A stretch of DNA of 55,173 nt from Methylobacterium iners (GTDB lineage Bacteria; Pseudomonadota; Alphaproteobacteria; Rhizobiales; Beijerinckiaceae). The stretch is taken from the NCBI RefSeq assembly GCF_022179305.1, contig NZ_BPQP01000041.1:1-55173 (forward strand), in the 5' to 3' direction. The notes beneath the pieces were generated by a model. It was given only the letters and a program-made list of their open reading frames with translations, was not told where the DNA came from and made no database searches. Of the stretch, positions 1 through 9,010 are shown piece by piece. The position numbers and the translations under genes were made by a program. How positions within the stretch are numbered: the first letter of the stretch is position 1; each line of letters begins with the position of its first letter.

Positions 1-204
1 TCGCCTCCGTGTGGCGCGGTCCGAGGATCTATCATGGCGCGCGACCGGCATTCGCCAAGCGCCCTTCCCTCCTGAGCGCGATGGCGGGGAGCAATCCCGA
101 TCGGGCGGAGCCGATGACGCGTGCGGCGCTTCCCTCTTCCCGCGAGGGGGCGAGGAGTGCACGACCGCCTCGACCATCCGGAAAACCCCAGGGGAGGGCC
201 CGCC
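1..204. other. window edge, no gene recognised
   Basis: The first 204 bases hold no convincing gene. Open frames exist on both strands but their composition (Arg/Pro/Ala runs) is that of GC-rich shadow frames. A purine-rich GGGGAGGG at 191-198 is the ribosome binding site of the following acetyltransferase gene. Any gene to the left lies outside the window. Confidence 0.5.
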
Positions 205-741
205 GTGAGCCTGTCCATCCGCGACGCCGGCATCGACGACCTCGCCGCCATCGCCGAGATCTACCGCCCGCACGTGCTGCACGGCTCGGCGACCTTCGAG
301 ACGGTGCCGCCAAGCGCCGCCGAGATGGCGGCGCGGCGCGAGGCCATCCTCGCCGCGGGCCTGCCCTACCTCGTGGCCGAGCGCGACGGCAGGCTCCTCG
401 GCTACGCCTATGCCGGCCCCTACCGGGCGCGGCCGGCCTACCGCCACACCGTCGAGAACTCGGTCTATGTCCGGGAGGGCTCGGGCCGCCAGGGCGCCGG
501 CGGCGCGCTGCTCGCCGCCCTCGTCGCCCGCTGCGAGGCCGGCCCCTGGCGCCAGATGGTGGCGGTGATCGGCGACAGCGCCAACGCCGCCTCGATCGCC
601 CTGCACGCCCGGCACGGCTTCCGGGTCGTCGGGACGCTGGAGGCGGTCGGCTTCAAGCACGGGCGCTGGGTCGACACCGTGCTGATGCAGCGGGCCTTAG
701 GCGCGGGCGCCGGCGGGGATCCCCCGCCGCCCCGATCTTGA
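205..741 (+). CDS. GNAT-family N-acetyltransferase (phosphinothricin acetyltransferase type)
   Basis: A 178-residue cytoplasmic acetyltransferase of the Pat/Bar branch of the GNAT superfamily, which moves acetyl groups from acetyl-CoA to the amino group of phosphinothricin, methionine sulfone or related small molecules. The protein opens with the usual IRDAGIDDLAAIAEIY strand-helix. It keeps a GSATFET segment near residue 30, the YAGPYRARPAYRHTVENSVYV stretch typical of this branch (quoted in parts: YAGPYRARPAYRHT, then VENSVYV), and an RQGAGGALL acetyl-CoA pyrophosphate loop near residue 98. It ends with a NAASIALHARHGF motif followed by VGFKHGRWVDT. The GTG at 205 is chosen because GGGGAGGG lies 6 bases upstream; an in-frame ATG at 121 would add 28 non-conserved residues. 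The real substrate is unknown: most chromosomal homologues acetylate methionine derivatives rather than the herbicide. Confidence 0.85.
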   Translation: MSLSIRDAGIDDLAAIAEIYRPHVLHGSATFETVPPSAAEMAARREAILAAGLPYLVAERDGRLLGYAYAGPYRARPAYRHTVENSVYVREGSGRQGAGGALLAALVARCEAGPWRQMVAVIGDSANAASIALHARHGFRVVGTLEAVGFKHGRWVDTVLMQRALGAGAGGDPPPPRS

Positions 742-832
742 GCCGTCCGGTCCCAACGGCTACGTCTGAGCGCCGGGGGCCGTCGGCGGCCGGCGACGGC
801 CGCGTGCCGCATCCGCGATCGAGAGTGCAACC

Positions 833-1609
833 GTGGCCTCACCCATCCCCACCGTCCCGGACCCGGAGCCCTCCGGCACGCGCCCGCGGGTCAGCACGCG
901 CGGGCGCCTGCGGACCTACTTCCTCACCGGCATCATCGTGGCCGGCCCCCTCGCCATCACGATCTACATCACCTGGTGGTTCATCAGCCTGATCGACGGC
1001 TGGGTGAAGCCGCTGGTGCCGGCCTCCTACCTGCCGGACCATTACCTGCCCTTCTCGCTGCCGGGCCTAGGGCTCGTCATCGCCTTCCTGGCGGTGACGC
1101 TGCTCGGCTTCCTCACGGCGAACCTCGTCGGGCGCTCGGTCGTCGAGTTCGGGGAGGTGCTGCTCGCGCGCACCCCCGTGATCTCCGGGCTCTACCGGGG
1201 CCTGCGCCAGATCTTCGAGACGCTGTTCTCGGCCAACGGCACCTCGTTTCGCACGGTCGGCCTCGTCGAGTTCCCCGTGAAGGGCACCTGGTCGGTGGTC
1301 TTCGTCTCGGCCCCCGCGGGACCGGACGTGCAGGCGGCGCTCGGCGAGGGCGGCGACCATGTCGGCGTGTTCCTGCCCTGCGCGCCCAACCCCACCACGG
1401 GCTTCTTCTTCTACCTGCCGCGCACCGACATCATCGAGGTGCCGATCAGCATCGACGACGCGGCCAAGCTCGTGATGTCGGCCGGCGTGATCCAGCCCGA
1501 GGATCCGCAGGCGAGGCTTCAGGCGATGGCCGCGACGATGCGGGCGGCACAGGCGGGGGCGGAAGCGCCGGCCCCGTCGATCCCGCTTCCCCTCAAGCAG
1601 GATGCCTGA
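833..1609 (+). CDS. DUF502 family membrane protein
   Basis: A 258-residue inner-membrane protein of the DUF502 family, whose biochemical function is not established. Two hydrophobic segments are visible at about residues 29-52 and 78-100. The family signature TPVISGLYRGLRQIFETLF follows near residue 114, then a soluble domain with the usual EFPVKGTW and VFLPCAPNPTTGFFFYLP motifs (residues about 143-200). The tail is alanine/proline-rich. A GTG start at 833 is used; no better start lies upstream in frame. In many alphaproteobacteria this gene is found near recG, as here, but no functional link is known. Family assignment is firm, the role unknown. Confidence 0.85.
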   Translation: MASPIPTVPDPEPSGTRPRVSTRGRLRTYFLTGIIVAGPLAITIYITWWFISLIDGWVKPLVPASYLPDHYLPFSLPGLGLVIAFLAVTLLGFLTANLVGRSVVEFGEVLLARTPVISGLYRGLRQIFETLFSANGTSFRTVGLVEFPVKGTWSVVFVSAPAGPDVQAALGEGGDHVGVFLPCAPNPTTGFFFYLPRTDIIEVPISIDDAAKLVMSAGVIQPEDPQARLQAMAATMRAAQAGAEAPAPSIPLPLKQDA

Positions 1610-1626
1610 GGCGGGCTCCCGCCGGC

Positions 1627-4068
1627 TCAGGCCGAGAGCCGTTCCCCCTCGCCGTCGCTCGCGAGCAGGCGGCGGGCCTCGGCGACCGGAAGGGGATGGC
1701 TGAACAGGAAGCCCTGGACCTCGTCGCAGCCCTCGGCGCGCAGCCGCGCGAGCTGCGCCGGCGTCTTGACGCCCTCGGCCGTGGTGACGATGCCGAGGCT
1801 GGCGCCCAGGCCCGCCACCGCCCGGACGATGGCGGCGCAATGGGCGCTGGCGCCGAGTTCGCGCACGAAGGAGCGGTCGATCTTGATCTTGTCGAAGGGG
1901 AAGGAGCGCAGGTAGCTCAAGGACGAGTAGCCGGTCCCGAAATCGTCCATGGCGATGCGCACGCCGAGGCTCCGCAGCCGGTGGAGGATGGCGAGATGGG
2001 CCTCGTTCTCGGCGAGCAGCACCGTCTCGGTGATCTCGAGTGCGAGCCGGTCCGGCGCGAGTCCGGAATCGGCAAGCGCCCGGGCCACGGTCTCGACGAG
2101 CGCGCGGTTGCGGAACTGGGCGGGCGAGAGGTTGACGGCGATGCGGACCTGCGGCGCCCAGGTCGCGGCCTCGGCGCAGGCCGTGCGCAGCACCCATTCG
2201 CCGATCGGGCCGATCAGACCCGTCTCCTCGGCGAGCGGGACGAACTCGGCGGGCGGGACGAAGCCCCGCGCCGCGTGCTTCCAGCGCAGCAGCGCCTCGA
2301 AGCCGGTGATCCGGCCGGTGCCGGTGGCGATCAGCGGCTGGTAGAACACGGCGAGCCTGCCCGCGGCGAAGGCCTCGCGCAGGTCCTGTTCGAGCGCCCG
2401 GCGTGCCTGGATCTGGGCGTCCATCTCCGGCTCGAAGCAGCGATAGGTGCCCCGGCCCGCGCCCTTGGCGCGGTAGAGGGCGAGGTCGGCGTTGCGCAGG
2501 AGCAGGTCGGGGTCGTCGCCGTCCTGGGGCAGGCGGGCGAGCCCGAGGCTCGCCCCGACATGGACGTCCTGGCCGAGGATGCGGAAGGGCCGGCTGAGGT
2601 CGGCGATGATGCGGCGGGCGAGCACGCCCAGGGATCCGAGCGCTTCGGAGCCGCCGACCAGGATCGCGAACTCGTCGCCGCCGAGCCGGGCCACGACGTC
2701 CTCCTCGCGCAGGCAGGCGGCGAGGCGCACGGCGACGCCGCGCAGGAGCTCGTCCCCGGCCGGGTGGCCGAGCGTGTCGTTGACGGTCTTGAAGTGGTCG
2801 AGATCGAGGCAGAGCAGCAGCGCGCGCTCGCCCGTCCGCTTCTGCCGCGCGATCGCCTCGCCCAGCCGGTCGCGGAACAGCACGCGGTTCGGCAGGTCGG
2901 TCAGGGCGTCGTGGTGCGCCATATGCGCGATGCGGGCCTCGGCCCGGCGGCGCTCGGTGACGTCGATCACCGCACCGAGGATCGCGGGCCGCCCGTCGAA
3001 CTCCATCGCGCGCTCGAACAGGTTGACCTCGATGTCGGCCCCATCGGCGCGACGGTGGCACCAGAGCGCCTCGGAGCCCATGCGGCAGGCCCGTGGTCCG
3101 GTATGGGCGGAGCCGTGCAGGTCGGGCAGGGCCATCGCCAGGAATTGGCCTCGCGAATAGCCGTAATGGCTCAGCGCCGCGTCGTTGACGGCGAGAAAGC
3201 GGGCATCCGCGGCATCGATGAGCCACATCGGCAGCGGGTTGTTCTCGAACAACAGGCGCACGGAAGCCTCGCGGGCCTTGAGGTCACCGATATCGGTCAG
3301 GGTGACGGCCACGAGGTCGCCGATGCAGCCGGCCTCGATCTTGACGTGAGCCTCGGACCCGTCCGAGCGCGAATAGCCGAGCTCGAACACGGTCCGGTCC
3401 GTCCTGCCCAGCACGCCGATCAGCCGCGAAAGGGCGTCGGTCTCCGCCAGGCGCGGCACCACCGCGGTCAGCCGCTGCCATTGCAGGAGCGGCATCGGGC
3501 GGCCGAACATCCGGGCCGCGCCCTCGTTGAGGGCGACGATCTTGAAGTCGACGGCCGCGCCGGTCCCGTCGCGGACGGTGCTGAGGGCGAGCATGCCCTG
3601 GTCGGTGGCGGAGAACATCGCCTTGACGAGGTCGTAGCGCGAGGGTTCGCCCTCGAGCCCGAGCAGGATCAGGGGTTCGCCGTGGCGGTTGGCCAGCGGC
3701 AGGCCGAGGAGCTCGGTGGTGACGACGATGCCCTCGATCACCCGGTCGCAGCGCGTCCGCGCCGGCTCTCCCGACAGGAGCGCCGCCGCGGCGACTTCGC
3801 GCAACGGCTGAAGGAGGTCGTCGGAGAGCTCCCTCACGTCGAGGGCGACGGCGTCGCGCTGCAGCCATTGCCCGAACTGCGCGCCGCACCAAAGGATGCG
3901 GGCGGGCAGCCCGCCCTCCGTCGCGATCAGGGCGACCCCGTCGGCGAAGCGTCCGAGATTGCCAAGCACCACGGCCTCGTAGGACGGCATGCCCTGACCG
4001 GAGCGCCGGGCAGTCAGCCATCGCTCCGCCAGCGTCGGCGAAGCCGACGCGGCTGGACCTGTCGTCAT
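1627..4068 (-). CDS. PAS-GGDEF-EAL cyclic-di-GMP turnover protein
   Basis: An 813-residue cytoplasmic signalling protein with sensory PAS-like domains in the N-terminal half (a clear PAS around residues 250-370), a GGDEF diguanylate cyclase domain (about 375-540) and an EAL phosphodiesterase domain (about 560-805). The active-site GGDEF is intact near residue 461 and is preceded by RxxD (REED) five residues upstream, an inhibitory I-site. The EAL domain keeps FEALLRW, NLSPAQF, ITETVLL, DDFGTGYSS and TTAEGVKT, so both activities look possible; in such hybrids one usually dominates. No membrane segments are seen. The start at 4068 is preferred over 4146 because GGGGGAT lies 7 bases upstream and the extra 26 residues look non-coding. 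Confidence 0.9.
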   Translation of the reverse strand: MTTGPAASASPTLAERWLTARRSGQGMPSYEAVVLGNLGRFADGVALIATEGGLPARILWCGAQFGQWLQRDAVALDVRELSDDLLQPLREVAAAALLSGEPARTRCDRVIEGIVVTTELLGLPLANRHGEPLILLGLEGEPSRYDLVKAMFSATDQGMLALSTVRDGTGAAVDFKIVALNEGAARMFGRPMPLLQWQRLTAVVPRLAETDALSRLIGVLGRTDRTVFELGYSRSDGSEAHVKIEAGCIGDLVAVTLTDIGDLKAREASVRLLFENNPLPMWLIDAADARFLAVNDAALSHYGYSRGQFLAMALPDLHGSAHTGPRACRMGSEALWCHRRADGADIEVNLFERAMEFDGRPAILGAVIDVTERRRAEARIAHMAHHDALTDLPNRVLFRDRLGEAIARQKRTGERALLLCLDLDHFKTVNDTLGHPAGDELLRGVAVRLAACLREEDVVARLGGDEFAILVGGSEALGSLGVLARRIIADLSRPFRILGQDVHVGASLGLARLPQDGDDPDLLLRNADLALYRAKGAGRGTYRCFEPEMDAQIQARRALEQDLREAFAAGRLAVFYQPLIATGTGRITGFEALLRWKHAARGFVPPAEFVPLAEETGLIGPIGEWVLRTACAEAATWAPQVRIAVNLSPAQFRNRALVETVARALADSGLAPDRLALEITETVLLAENEAHLAILHRLRSLGVRIAMDDFGTGYSSLSYLRSFPFDKIKIDRSFVRELGASAHCAAIVRAVAGLGASLGIVTTAEGVKTPAQLARLRAEGCDEVQGFLFSHPLPVAEARRLLASDGEGERLSA

Positions 4069-4188
4069 CAACGCATCCCCCGATGCCCGAACCCCAGGGG
4101 TTCCTAAGCCCCGACAGGTTGACGCCAAGTTCATGCGCCGGCTCACGAATTTCTGTAGGCTTGAGGAGCGCGAGGCTGGAACGATGCG

Positions 4189-6390
4189 TCAGCCCGCGCC
4201 GAGCAAGCGGATCGCGGCGTCCCGCTCGAACAGGTAGAGCAGGACGCGCAGGGCCCGCCCGCGCTCGCTGCGCAGGGCCGGATCGCGCTCCACGATCATC
4301 CGGGCGTCGTCCCGGGCGGCCTCCAGGAGGTCGCCGTCGCTGTCGAGCCTAGCGAGGCGGAAGGCGGCCAGCCCGGATTGGCGGGTGCCGAGCACCTCGC
4401 CCTCGCCGCGCAGGCGCAGGTCCTCCTCCGCGATGCGAAAGCCGTCCTCGGTCTCGCGCATCATCTCGAGCCTCGCGCGGGCGACCTGGCCGAGCGGCCC
4501 GCGATAGAGGAGCAGGCAGGAGGAGGCGCGGGAGCCTCGCCCGACCCGGCCACGCAGCTGGTGGAGCTGGGCGAGCCCGAAGCGCTCGGCGTGCTCGATC
4601 ACCATGATGGTGGCCTCCGGCACGTCGACGCCGACCTCGACCACGGTGGTCGCCACGAGGATCCGGGTCTCGCCGGCGGCGAAGCGCTCCATGGCCGCGT
4701 CCTTGTCCGGCCCCGCCATGCGGCCGTGGACGAGACCGACCGCCTCGCCGAATTCCTGCCTGAGATCGGCGTAGCGGTCCTCCGCCGCGGCGAGGTCGAC
4801 GAACTCGGATTCCGCCACCATCGGGCAGATCCAGTAGACCCGCTCGCCCGCCGCGATGGCCCGGCCGAGCGCCGCCACGACCTCGTCGAGGCGCTCGGTC
4901 GAGACGAGGCGGGTCGCGATCGGCCGGCGGCCGGCGGGCTTCTCGTCGAGGACCGAGACGTCCATGTCGCCGAAGAAGGTCAGCGCCAGGGTGCGCGGGA
5001 TCGGGGTCGCGGTCATGACCAGGATGTCGACCGCCTCGCCCTTGGCGCCGAGCGCCAGGCGCTGGTGCACGCCGAAGCGGTGCTGCTCGTCGACCACCGC
5101 GAGGCCGAGGTCGCGGAAGGCGACGCTCTCCTGGAAGAGGGCGTGGGTGCCGACCACGATGTCGATCCCGCCCTCGGCGAGGTCGCCGAGCGTCGCCCGG
5201 CGCTCGGGCGCCCGGTCGCGCCCGGTCAGGAGGCGCAGGCGCAGGGGACCGGCCATCGCGCTGAGGCGCTCGTAGTGCTGTCTGGCGAGAATCTCGGTCG
5301 GCGCCATCAGGGCGGCCTGCCGGCCGGCCTCGACCGCCGAGGCCATGGCGAGGAGCGCGACGGCGGTCTTGCCCGAGCCGACATCGCCCTGGAGCAGCCG
5401 CAGCATGCGCCGGTCCGAGGCGAGGTCGTCGCGGATCTCCTCGACGGCGCGGGCCTGCGCGCCCGTCAGCGCGAAGGGCAGGGCGGCCTCGATCTGCGCC
5501 TTCAGCCTGCCGTCACCCGCATTGACGCGGCCCGGAGCCCGGCGGTTGCGGGCGCGCGTCAGGGCGAGCGCGAGCTGCGAGGCGAGGAGCTCGTCATAGG
5601 CGAGCCGGCGGCGGGCGGGGGTCTGCGGGGGCGGGCCTTCCGCTCCCTCCGGCCGGGGCGGGGGCGCATCCTCGGGCCGGTGCTCGGCGCCGAGCGCCTC
5701 GGCGAAGCTCGGCAGGGCGTTCTTCGCGAGCCAGGCCGGGTCCTGCCACTCGGGCAGGACGGGCAGGCGTTCGAGGGCCGCGTGGGCGAGCTTGCTGATC
5801 GCCCGGGAGGTCAGGCCTTCGGTCGCGCCGTAGATAGGCTCGACGGCCGGCAGCGCCGCGAGGCCGGCCTCGTCCACGATGCGCGAGGGATGCACCATCT
5901 GACGGTGCCCGTCCCAGAGCTCGATCCGGCCGGAGATGTAGCGATGGCTGCCGAGCGGCAGCATCTTCTCGACCCGGGCCGCCGGCATGCCGAAGAACAC
6001 GAGGGTGATGTCGCCCGTCGAATCCTCGACGAGGACCCGGTGTGGACGCTTACCCATCCCGAACCCGGAGGGGCGGTGCGAGACCACGGTGACGCCGAGC
6101 GTCACGGGCTCGCCGGGCGGCGCCTCGCTGATCGAGCCGCGCAGCTGCCGGGCGACGCCGCCTTGCGGCAGGTGGAACAGCAGGTCGACGATCCGCGCCG
6201 GCCGCTCGGGGAGCCCCAGCAGCCGCTCGATCAGCGGCGCCATCTTCGGCCCAATCCCGGGCAGGGTGCGGGCAGGGGCGAAGAGGGGGTCGAGAAGGCT
6301 CGGGCGCAGGCCGGGACCCTGCTCGGCCGGGCGCCGGTCAGTTGCCGGCGCCACCTCCCTCTCGCCGTCCTGCCTTTGGTTTTCGGTCAT
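4189..6390 (-). CDS. recG: ATP-dependent DNA helicase RecG
   Basis: A 733-residue branch-migrating helicase that regresses stalled replication forks and unwinds Holliday junctions and R-loops. Domains in order: N-terminal region with the GIGPK motif (about 45-49), wedge/OB fold (about 80-180), helicase core with Walker A GDVGSGKT at 335-342, DEQH box at 434-437, TATPIPRT near 460, and motif VI region QLRGRVGRG near residue 640, then the C-terminal RecG domain. It is slightly longer than the common 690-700 residues. The excess includes a proline-rich insertion at about residues 236-259 between wedge and helicase core. It faces away from sdhE and mfd, a neighbourhood widespread in Hyphomicrobiales but here interrupted by a chemoreceptor gene. 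Confidence 0.97.
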   Translation of the reverse strand: MTENQRQDGEREVAPATDRRPAEQGPGLRPSLLDPLFAPARTLPGIGPKMAPLIERLLGLPERPARIVDLLFHLPQGGVARQLRGSISEAPPGEPVTLGVTVVSHRPSGFGMGKRPHRVLVEDSTGDITLVFFGMPAARVEKMLPLGSHRYISGRIELWDGHRQMVHPSRIVDEAGLAALPAVEPIYGATEGLTSRAISKLAHAALERLPVLPEWQDPAWLAKNALPSFAEALGAEHRPEDAPPPRPEGAEGPPPQTPARRRLAYDELLASQLALALTRARNRRAPGRVNAGDGRLKAQIEAALPFALTGAQARAVEEIRDDLASDRRMLRLLQGDVGSGKTAVALLAMASAVEAGRQAALMAPTEILARQHYERLSAMAGPLRLRLLTGRDRAPERRATLGDLAEGGIDIVVGTHALFQESVAFRDLGLAVVDEQHRFGVHQRLALGAKGEAVDILVMTATPIPRTLALTFFGDMDVSVLDEKPAGRRPIATRLVSTERLDEVVAALGRAIAAGERVYWICPMVAESEFVDLAAAEDRYADLRQEFGEAVGLVHGRMAGPDKDAAMERFAAGETRILVATTVVEVGVDVPEATIMVIEHAERFGLAQLHQLRGRVGRGSRASSCLLLYRGPLGQVARARLEMMRETEDGFRIAEEDLRLRGEGEVLGTRQSGLAAFRLARLDSDGDLLEAARDDARMIVERDPALRSERGRALRVLLYLFERDAAIRLLGAG

Positions 6391-6501
6391 CGCGCTCGGG
6401 CCAAGGGGCGGCGTTCGGCGGGATGATACCCGGCTTGGCCCTTCCGCTCTATCGGCGGACGAGGATCATCCGCATTCTCTTCCGCTCCGATCGCGCCGCC
6501 C

Positions 6502-8205
6502 TCACGCCGCCCGCACGGAGGCGAGGAACGCAGCGACCTCCTCGCTCATCCGCTCGGAATGGCGGGCGAGCTCGCGGGCCGCGTCGAGCACCCGGCCGGA
6601 GGCGGCCTCGGTCTCCTCGGCACCGTCCTTGACGGCGGCGATGCTCACCGTCACCGCCTGCGTGCCCTCGGCGGCCTGGCCGACGTTGCGGACGATCTCC
6701 TGGGTCGCCGCGCCCTGCTGGCTCATGGAGGCGGCGACGGTGTCGGCGATGGCGCTCATCTCGGCCACGGTCTGGCCGATCCCGCGGATGGCGGCCACCG
6801 CGCCCTGGGTCCCGTCCTGGATCAGGCCGATCTGCCGGGCGATGTCCTGGGTCGCCTGAGCCGTCTGCGAGGCGAGATCCTTGACCTCGGCGGCGACGAC
6901 GGCGAAGCCCCGGCCGGCCGGCCCGGCGCGGGCCGCCTCGATGGTGGCGTTGAGCGCCAGCAGGTTGGTCTGCTCGGCGATGGCCGAGATCAGGGCGACC
7001 ACGGTGCCGATCGACTCGGCTTCCGTGGCGAGCGCGCGGACCGCGCCGTCGGTCCGGTTCGCGTCCTCGACCGAGCGCGCCGCGATCCGCGACGAGCGCC
7101 CGACCTGCGCCTCGATCTCGGCGATCGAGGCGGACATCTCCTCGCTGGCGGCGGCGACCACCTGCACGTTGGTGGAGGTCGCCTCGGCGGCCGACGCGAC
7201 CATGACCGATTGCTCGCTGGCGCGCCGCGCGGTCCGGCTCATGGAGCCCGCCGTCGTCTCCATCTGGACCGCTGCGGTGGAGAGGCCCCGCGTCAGCGCC
7301 GTGACGCTGGCCTCGAACCCGCGGGTCAGCCGGTCGAGGGCGTCGGCCCGGCGGGCCTTGGCGTCGGCCTCGACGAGGGCGGCGGCATCCGCCTCGCGCT
7401 TGGCGATGAGGGCTTCGCGGAAGACCTGGACCGATCTCGCCATGGCGCCGACCTCGTCCCGACGGTCCGCGCCCGCGACAGGGGCGTCGAGATCGCCGTT
7501 CGAGAGGCCCGCCATGCGGGTGGTGAGGACGCCGAGGGGGGCCGAGACCGTGCGCGCCAGAAGGAACGCGAGCGTTCCCAGGATCAGGGCGGCCACGCCG
7601 ATCTTCCAGCCCAGCGTGATGAACTGCTCGCGCAGGATGGCGTCGACGTCGTCGACATAGATCCCCGCACCGACGAAGAACCGCCATTCCGGGATGTCCT
7701 GCACATAGGTGAGCTTGGGAAGCGGCTCGCTGCCCTCGGCCTTCGGCACTGCGTATTCGAGGAAGCCGGTCCCCGTCCGTGCGGCGGCGATGAGGTCGCG
7801 CACGATGAAGCGGCCGCTGAACTTGTCCTTCACCTCGATCCGGTTGGTGCCGATGTACGAGGTCTTCGCGTGGGTGACGACGACGCCGTCGTGATCGTAG
7901 GCAAAGACGTAGTTGGTGCCGTCGAAGCGCGCGGTCTGCATCGCCTGGACCGCGAGGCGCCGGGCCTCGGCCTCGCTCAGCTTTCCCGCCTTCGCCAGGG
8001 CTACGTAGCTCTTCACCTGCGAGGCGACGAGCTCCACGATGTGCTTCGTCTCGGCGCGCTTCTCGGCGAAGACCGTCTCGCGGGTGCTCGACAGCGACAG
8101 GAGCGCCGTGAGCACCGCCGTGCCGATGCCCAGCGCGGTGATGAGATAGAACCGCCTGGCAATCGTCAGAACGCGCAGACCTTGGAGAATCGAGAGCCGA
8201 GGCAT
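6502..8205 (-). CDS. methyl-accepting chemotaxis protein with single Cache domain
   Basis: A 567-residue transmembrane chemoreceptor. It has a first membrane helix at about 16-41, a periplasmic single-Cache ligand domain (about 43-195, with the [10 protein letters not shown] and [15 protein letters not shown] motifs of sCache_2), a second membrane helix (about 200-222), HAMP (about 223-275) and a cytoplasmic signalling domain. The hairpin tip [20 protein letters not shown] is well conserved; the following segment reads GPAGRGF where GE is more common. No C-terminal CheR-binding pentapeptide is seen. sCache_2 receptors often sense small carboxylates, but the ligand here is unknown. The start at 8205 is chosen because translation from 8271 would add 22 Arg-rich residues unlike the family; no strong ribosome binding site is visible. 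Confidence 0.92.
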   Translation of the reverse strand: MPRLSILQGLRVLTIARRFYLITALGIGTAVLTALLSLSSTRETVFAEKRAETKHIVELVASQVKSYVALAKAGKLSEAEARRLAVQAMQTARFDGTNYVFAYDHDGVVVTHAKTSYIGTNRIEVKDKFSGRFIVRDLIAAARTGTGFLEYAVPKAEGSEPLPKLTYVQDIPEWRFFVGAGIYVDDVDAILREQFITLGWKIGVAALILGTLAFLLARTVSAPLGVLTTRMAGLSNGDLDAPVAGADRRDEVGAMARSVQVFREALIAKREADAAALVEADAKARRADALDRLTRGFEASVTALTRGLSTAAVQMETTAGSMSRTARRASEQSVMVASAAEATSTNVQVVAAASEEMSASIAEIEAQVGRSSRIAARSVEDANRTDGAVRALATEAESIGTVVALISAIAEQTNLLALNATIEAARAGPAGRGFAVVAAEVKDLASQTAQATQDIARQIGLIQDGTQGAVAAIRGIGQTVAEMSAIADTVAASMSQQGAATQEIVRNVGQAAEGTQAVTVSIAAVKDGAEETEAASGRVLDAARELARHSERMSEEVAAFLASVRAA

Positions 8206-8512
8206 GGGATGTCGGTCCGTCTTGGCTGCACGTCTAACCGCAGAGGTTGCAAATCGAGCAGCAGCGTGCACGCGAGACGTTAAAACGACGTTCAGGAGCC
8301 TGCGTCCCTCGATGGCCCGGCTGGTTGACGTCGATGGTCCGGACCCCAGATCGTCGCGAGGACCTTCTCGGCGGGGACGGGTTTCCGGGGGCGGCGCAAG
8401 CCTCGCGTGGGATCGTCCGGCCGACGAGAGCGCTCAGACCCCCGTTGTCCTTAGAATCCCGCGATCTCCGGATCACAGGAACCTTGTCTCACCGCATCAC
8501 AGGACGAAGCCG
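8206..8512. other. 307-bp divergent intergenic region
   Basis: This region must hold the promoters of the chemoreceptor (leftward) and sdhE (rightward). No ORF in it looks real. The only structure noticed is a pair of GACGTT direct repeats at 8276-8281 and 8287-8292, spaced 11 bases start to start, which could be a regulator site. No confident -35/-10 pair was identified. Confidence 0.4.
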
Positions 8513-8809
8513 ATGTCCGGCACCACTCGCACCAGCGCCGATCTCGACCCGCGCCGTCGCCGCACGCTCTTTCGCGCCTGGCACCGGGGCATCCGCGAGA
8601 TGGACCTGATCATGGGCCGCTTCGCCGATGCCGAGATCGGGAGCTTGAGCGAGGCGGAGCTGGCGCAGTTCGAGGCCCTGATCGAGGTGCCCGACCGCGA
8701 CCTCTTCCGCTGGCTCACCGGCGAGGATGTCACGCCCGAGAATTACGACACGCCGGTGTACCAGCGGCTCAAGGCGTTCCATAAGCACGACGCGCCGATC
8801 CATAGCTGA
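8513..8809 (+). CDS. sdhE: succinate dehydrogenase FAD assembly factor SdhE
   Basis: A 98-residue protein of the SdhE/YgfY (DUF339) family, which promotes covalent attachment of FAD to the flavoprotein subunit of succinate dehydrogenase. The hallmark RGxxE motif is seen as RGIRE at residues 25-29, followed by the helical bundle with FEALIEVPDRDLFRWLTG, where the conserved acidic/aromatic residues of the family lie. The ATG at 8513 is chosen over longer upstream frames because homologues start about 20 residues before the RGxxE motif. It lies upstream of mfd and opposite to recG, matching the recG-sdhE-mfd arrangement common in this order. A palindromic repeat separates it from mfd. Confidence 0.95.
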   Translation: MSGTTRTSADLDPRRRRTLFRAWHRGIREMDLIMGRFADAEIGSLSEAELAQFEALIEVPDRDLFRWLTGEDVTPENYDTPVYQRLKAFHKHDAPIHS

Positions 8810-8838
8810 CCGGGCGACACGCCGAACTGCCATTCCTC

Positions 8839-8968
8839 TCGACGTCTGTCATTCCGGGGCGCCGCAGGCGAGCCCGGAACGCAGAACCGCCGACTGCGTC
8901 GACTGGACCACGACCTGAGGCTCTGGGTTCCGGGTTCCGCTTCGCGGCCCCGGAATGACAGACGTCGA
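8839..8968. repeat. palindromic intergenic repeat, copy 1
   Basis: A 130-bp element between sdhE and mfd, bounded by perfect inverted 21-bp ends (8839-8859 and 8948-8968). The imperfect stem extends inward; the central 40 bases are not conserved. The left arm 8848-8880 is identical over 33 bases to 36529-36561 and the right arm 8923-8960 matches 36604-36641 with two differences, so this is a dispersed repeat family (REP/MITE-like). No ORF is present. Confidence 0.85.
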
Positions 8969-9010
8969 GTGACCGGCCTGCGCCCACGACCTCGAGTGAC
9001 CCCCGACCCG

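Noticed and set aside
976-4107. Very long open frame of about 1040 codons on the plus strand opposite the GGDEF-EAL gene
   Set aside because: It is a shadow of the real minus-strand gene: its composition is Arg/Ala/Gly/Asp without domains, typical of GC-rich antisense frames. The same applies to long frames opposite recG, mfd, the cyclase and rimO.
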